A stretch of DNA of 17,252 nucleotides from Bacteroidales bacterium. Lineage in GTDB: Bacteria > Bacteroidota > Bacteroidia > Bacteroidales > Marinilabiliaceae. Each line of letters opens with the position of its first letter. The first letter of the stretch is position 1. Location of the stretch: the NCBI GenBank assembly GCA_004552385.1, contig SFOL01000054.1, forward strand, positions 1 through 17,252, in the 5' to 3' direction. The translations under genes and the position numbers were made by a program. The notes under the pieces are model-generated. The model saw only the letters and a program-made list of their open reading frames with translations, made no database searches and had not been told where the DNA came from. Of the stretch, positions 16,593-17,252 are shown in pieces.

Positions 16593-17090
16593 ATGAAATG
16601 CAAAATATTGGCCTTCGCCCTCTGCGCCCTTGCCCTCGGCTTCTCCGCCTGCGATGACGAAGACGACGACGCCATCATATCAGTGAACCCGGAGAGAGCC
16701 ATTGACGGCAAGTCGTTTGACGGGCTCTATCAGGTCATCGACGGCAAGACGGGCGACACGACCTACGTGGCCGGCTCGGTGTCTTTCGCTAAGAGCGACA
16801 CGGCTTACGTCTGCCACGTCACGGCTGTCCTTAATGGCGAGACTTCCGCCATGCAGTTCACAGCCTCCGCCACCGCCAATGTGGTACAGACCTCTAACGG
16901 CTTCTCGTTCTATGTCTACCCTGACGTGGTTGACTCAAGCAATCCGCCCCTCGGCAACAGCGGCTTTTCGGGGCTTATTGAAAGTGATGGCGGATGCATT
17001 CTCTCTTTTGTGCGTTCAATACGCAGTGGACGCAAGTTGTATGTTACCAATTTTACATTTTCTAACACAAAGTTCAACGATAAACAGTAA
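16593..17090 (+). CDS. Small surface lipoprotein of unknown function
   Basis: A 165-residue lipoprotein that I do not recognise. The signal peptide ends in lipobox GFSAC (Cys20), immediately followed by DDEDDDA. Acidic residues right after the lipid-bearing Cys resemble the Bacteroidetes lipoprotein export signal that directs proteins to the cell surface. The mature part alternates short hydrophobic stretches with Gly and Ser/Thr (LYQVIDGKTGDTTYVAGSVSF, VCHVTAVLNG, FSFYVYPDVVD), suggesting one small all-beta domain, possibly calycin-like, though this is only a resemblance. It begins 33 bp after the SusD-like stop codon, so it is probably the third gene of this operon, the position where accessory SusE/F-like surface glycan-binding proteins sit. 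It is far shorter than SusE or SusF and has no tandem Ig-like domains. Confidence 0.85.
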   Translation: MKCKILAFALCALALGFSACDDEDDDAIISVNPERAIDGKSFDGLYQVIDGKTGDTTYVAGSVSFAKSDTAYVCHVTAVLNGETSAMQFTASATANVVQTSNGFSFYVYPDVVDSSNPPLGNSGFSGLIESDGGCILSFVRSIRSGRKLYVTNFTFSNTKFNDKQ

Positions 17091-17097
17091 TTGACAC

Positions 17098-17132
17098 GGT
17101 GGCGCAAGTTTATACTTTGTGCTTGCGCCACC
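17098..17132 (+). promoter_or_regulatory. Inverted repeat flanking a promoter-like box
   Basis: A perfect 11-bp inverted repeat, GGTGGCGCAAG (17098-17108) and CTTGCGCCACC (17122-17132), encloses a 13-base AT-rich loop that contains TATACTTTG. That resembles the Bacteroidetes -7 element TAnnTTTG with altered spacing. A TTG lies at 17091-17093, 19 bp before the TA of TACTTTG. No T run of four or more follows the stem. It could be the end-of-operon hairpin of the upstream lipoprotein gene, an operator around a promoter for the downstream gene, or both. Confidence 0.55.
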
Positions 17133-17170
17133 TCTTACAACAACAAGTTTAACCATTTTAACAATTTGGT

Positions 17171-17252
17171 ATGAGGAATTTTTTACTTCTTTTTGCTGCT
17201 GCTGGTCTCAGCTCTGTGGCAGTAGCCCAGGAGGTCGCCTATGTCGACACGG
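17171..17252 (+). CDS. Exported protein, N-terminus only (cut by window end)
   Basis: Only the first 27 codons lie in the window. The ATG at 17171 opens a signal peptide with a short charged start (MRN), a hydrophobic core (FLLLFAAAGLSSVAV) and a likely signal peptidase I site at VAQ, followed by EVAYVDT. There is no lipobox Cys, so it is probably periplasmic, secreted or an outer-membrane protein and not a lipoprotein. It follows the hairpin/promoter-like element at 17098-17132 by 38 bp and an A/T-rich leader. Its function cannot be judged; a hydrolase or another surface component of the same locus would be a natural position, but that is inference. Confidence 0.6.
   Translation, partial: MRNFLLLFAAAGLSSVAVAQEVAYVDT

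Overview
The window looks like a chromosomal segment of a gut-type Bacteroidales bacterium. The evidence is two SusC/SusD outer-membrane nutrient-uptake pairs, four lipoproteins whose lipobox is followed by acidic residues, A/T-rich leaders before start codons instead of Shine-Dalgarno sites, and a GC-rich coding sequence. A relatively GC-rich lineage such as Muribaculaceae or Rikenellaceae would fit, but the family cannot be fixed from this sequence alone.

Left part, minus strand (1-3765): the translational GTPase TypA/BipA, a Sir2-family NAD-dependent deacylase, and an Rpn-type PD-(D/E)XK nuclease. The rpn gene is transcribed toward sir2, with little or no gap between them, and typA follows after a 196-bp gap that may hold its own promoter. 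These are housekeeping or solitary genes. A strong minus-strand terminator (about 3827-3864) separates them from the next unit.

Middle, minus strand (3897-10888): a three-gene nutrient-uptake operon in the order susC-like, susD-like, DUF5123-type beta-helix lipoprotein. A GC-rich perfect hairpin lies between the second and third genes.

Right part, plus strand (11391 to the window end): a second, divergent operon of susC-like, susD-like and a small unrecognised lipoprotein. After a hairpin/promoter-like element comes the first 27 codons of another exported protein, cut by the window edge. The two operons diverge from a 502-bp intergenic region that carries no gene and no visible regulator gene.

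Each SusC is a TonB-dependent barrel and each SusD its lipoprotein lid. Together they bind and import an oligomer, probably a glycan, with the DUF5123-type and small lipoproteins as likely surface accessory binders. No glycoside hydrolase, polysaccharide lyase, hybrid two-component sensor or sigma/anti-sigma pair is visible, so substrate and regulator remain unknown. I found no clear undescribed system. The best leads are the regularly spaced Cys-rich beta-helix coils of the DUF5123-type lipoprotein, the promoter-like box in the loop of an 11-bp inverted repeat at 17098-17132, and the shared divergent control region.
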